Assembly (NCBI RefSeq): GCF_045679555.1
Contig: NC_092091.1
Span: 89,106,326 to 89,170,325, forward strand
Reading direction: 5' to 3'
DNA length: 64,000 nt
Source: Salvelinus alpinus
Lineage: Eukaryota > Chordata > Actinopteri > Salmoniformes > Salmonidae
This document shows, one piece after another, positions 61,507-64,000 of this stretch; the first letter of the stretch is position 1, and the number at the start of each line of letters is the position of its first letter. The notes below the pieces were generated by a model that had not been told where the DNA came from, searched no databases, and saw nothing but the letters and a program-made list of their open reading frames with translations. The position numbers were made by a program, and so were the translations under genes.

Positions 61507-64000
61507 ACAGAGATGTTATGTCAGATGATGAATAGAGATGTTATGTCGGATGATGAACAGAGATGTTATGTCAGATGATGAACAGAGATGTTATGTCAGA
61601 TGATGAACAGAGATGTTATGTCAGATGATGAACAGAGATGTTATGTCAGATGATGAACAGAGATGTTATGTGAGATGAACAGAGATGTTATGTCAGATGA
61701 TGAACAGAGATGTTATGTCAGATGATGAACAGTGATGTTATGTCAGATGATGAACAGAGATGTTATGTGAGATGATGAACAGAGATGTTATGTCAGATGA
61801 TGAACAGAGATGTTATGTCAGATGATGAACAGAGATGTTATGTCAGATGATGAACAGAGATGTTATGTCAGATGATGAACAGAGATGTTATGTCAGATGA
61901 TGAATAGAGATGTTATGTCAGATGATGAACAGAGATGTTATGTCAGATGATGAACAGAGATGTTATGTCAGATGATGAACAGAGATGTTATGTCAGATGA
62001 TGAACAGAGATGTTATGTCAGATGATGAACAGAGATGTTATGTCAGATGATGAACAGAGATGTTATGTCAGATGATGAACAGAGATGTTATGTCAGATGA
62101 TGAACAGAGATGTTATGTCAGATGATGAACAGAGATGTTGTCAGATGATGAACAGAGATGTTATGTCAGATGATGAACAGAGATGTTATGTCAGATGATG
62201 AACAGAGATGTTATGTCAGATGATGAATAGAGATGTTATGTCAGATGATGAACAGAGATGTTATGTCAGATGATGAACAGAGATGTTATGTCAGATGATG
62301 AACAGAGATGTTATGTCAGATGATGAACAGAGATGTTATGTCAGATGATGAACAGAGATGTTATGTCAGATGATGAACAGAGATGTTATGTCAGATGATG
62401 AACAGAGATGTTGTCAGATGATGAACAGAGATGTTATGTCAGATGATGAACAGAGATGTTATGTCAGATGATGAACAGAGATGTTATGTGAGATGAACAG
62501 AGATGTTATGTGAGATGAACAGAGATGTTATGTCAGATGATGAACAGAGATGTTATGTGAGATGAACAGAGATGTTATGTCAGATGATGAACAGAGATGT
62601 TATGTCAGATGATGAACAGAGATGTTATGTGAGATGAACAGAGATGTTATGTGAGATGAACAGAGATGTTATGTCAGATGATGAACAGAGATGTTATGTG
62701 AGATGAACAGAGATGTTATGTCAGATGATGAACAGAGATGTTATGTCAGATGATGAACAGAGATGTTATGTCAGATGATGAACAGAGATGTTATGTCAGA
62801 TGATGAACAGAGATGTTATGTCAGATGATGAACAGAGATGTTATGTCAGATGATGAACAGAGATGTTATGTGAGATGAACAGAGATGTTATGTCAGATGA
62901 TGAACAGAGATGTTATGTCAGATGATGAACAGAGATGTTGTCAGATGATGAACAGAGATGTTATGTGAGATGAACAGAGATGTTATGTCAGATGATGAAC
63001 AGAGATGTTATGTCAGATGATGAACAGAGATGTTATGTCAGATGATGAACAGAGATGTTATGTCAGATGATGAACAGAGATGTTATGTCAGATGATGAAT
63101 AGAGATGTTATGTCAGATGATGAACAGAGATGTTATGTCAGATGATGAACAGAGATGTTATGTCAGATGATGAACAGAGATGTTATGTCAGATGATGAAC
63201 AGAGATGTTATGTCAGATGATGAACAGAGATGTTATGTCAGATGATGAACAGAGATGTTATGTCAGATGATGAACAGAGATGTTATGTCAGATGATGAAC
63301 AGAGATGTTATGTCAGATGATGAACAGAGATGTTATGTCAGATGATGAACAGAGATGTTATGTCAGATGATGAACAGAGATGTTATGTCAGATGATGAAC
63401 AGAGATGTTATGTCAGATGATGAACAGAGATGTTATGTCAGATGATGAACAGAGATGTTATGTCAGATGATGAACAGAGATGTTATGTGAGATGAACAGA
63501 GATGTTATGTGAGATGAACAGAGATGTTATGTCAGATGATGAACAGAGATGTTATGTGAGATGAACAGAGATGTTATGTCAGATGATGAACAGAGATGTT
63601 ATGTCAGATGATGAACAGAGATGTTATGTCAGATGATGAACAGAGATGTTATGTCAGATGATGAACAGAGATGTTATGTCAGATGATGAACAGAGATGTT
63701 ATGTCAGATGATGAACAGAGATGTTATGTCAGATGATGAACAGAGATGTTATGTGAGATGAACAGAGATGTTATGTCAGATGATGAACAGAGATGTTATG
63801 TCAGATGATGAACAGAGATGTTGTCAGATGATGAACAGAGATGTTATGTGAGATGAACAGAGATGTTATGTCAGATGATGAACAGAGATGTTATGTGAGA
63901 TGATGAACAGAGATGTTATGTCAGATGATGAACAGAGATGTTATGTCAGATGATGAACAGAGATGTTATGTGAGATGAACAGAGATGTTATGTCAGATGA
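61507..64000. repeat. 25-bp minisatellite, about 100 copies, open at window end
   Basis: The unit is acagagatgttatg plus tcagatgatga, 25 bp. Variants: 22-bp units (tgtgagatgaacag, 3-bp loss of atg), 23-bp units (gatgttgtcag, loss of ta), aatag for aacag and one gtgatg. The 22-bp form clusters near 62480-62720 and again near 63490-63560. The array continues to the last base, so its right end lies outside the window. Confidence 0.96.

Noticed and set aside
1..64000. A novel defence, toxin or gene-cluster system
   Set aside because: I looked on both strands and found only repeats and transposable elements, apart from one weak exon candidate. There is no gene cluster to support such a claim.

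Overview
The window looks like a repeat-dominated piece of a salmonid fish genome. The evidence is several Tc1/mariner transposon families of the salmonid type, a degraded SINE that still carries the GTTAAC (HpaI) site and 3' tail of the salmonid HpaI family, a second tRNA-derived SINE with a related tail, LINE fragments and a chromodomain-type Ty3/Gypsy element. There is no operon structure, no rRNA or tRNA gene and no complete host gene that I can support.

Layout. 1-45346 is one satellite array of 58/61-bp monomers (about 680 monomers by arithmetic). It is interrupted by three full-length Tc1 elements (1028-2634, 30841-32445, 34996-36600), each flanked by TA, and by a 381-bp LINE-like fragment (42391-42771) with a 7-bp target duplication. 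The first Tc1 copy has an uninterrupted 340-codon transposase with all three catalytic residues. The second and third share a 1-bp deletion in the transposase gene and lie exactly 4155 bp apart, so they were copied together with their satellite context. 45515-46450 is a 40-bp minisatellite. 46451-49433 is a broken Tc1 element with a 42-bp minisatellite of about 50 copies grown inside it. 49441-49872 is a second Tc1 relic holding exactly thirteen 16-bp repeats. 49875-56735 is a 51-bp minisatellite split by a 2457-bp Ty3/Gypsy element (51076-53532) with identical 513-bp LTRs. That element keeps part of gag, an integrase catalytic core and a chromodomain, and has lost protease, reverse transcriptase and RNase H.

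56736-61506 is the only mostly non-tandem stretch. It holds decayed Tc1, SINE and LINE pieces, small tandem repeats, a CpG-rich patch, and one short open frame ending in a good splice donor (58291-58405), which is the best but weak candidate for a host exon. 61507 to the window end is a 25-bp minisatellite.

Nothing here works together as a pathway. The themes are transposition into satellite DNA, co-amplification of transposons with satellite blocks, and minisatellites arising inside transposon relics. Most long open frames in the tandem repeats exist only because the unit length (42 or 51 bp) is a multiple of three.
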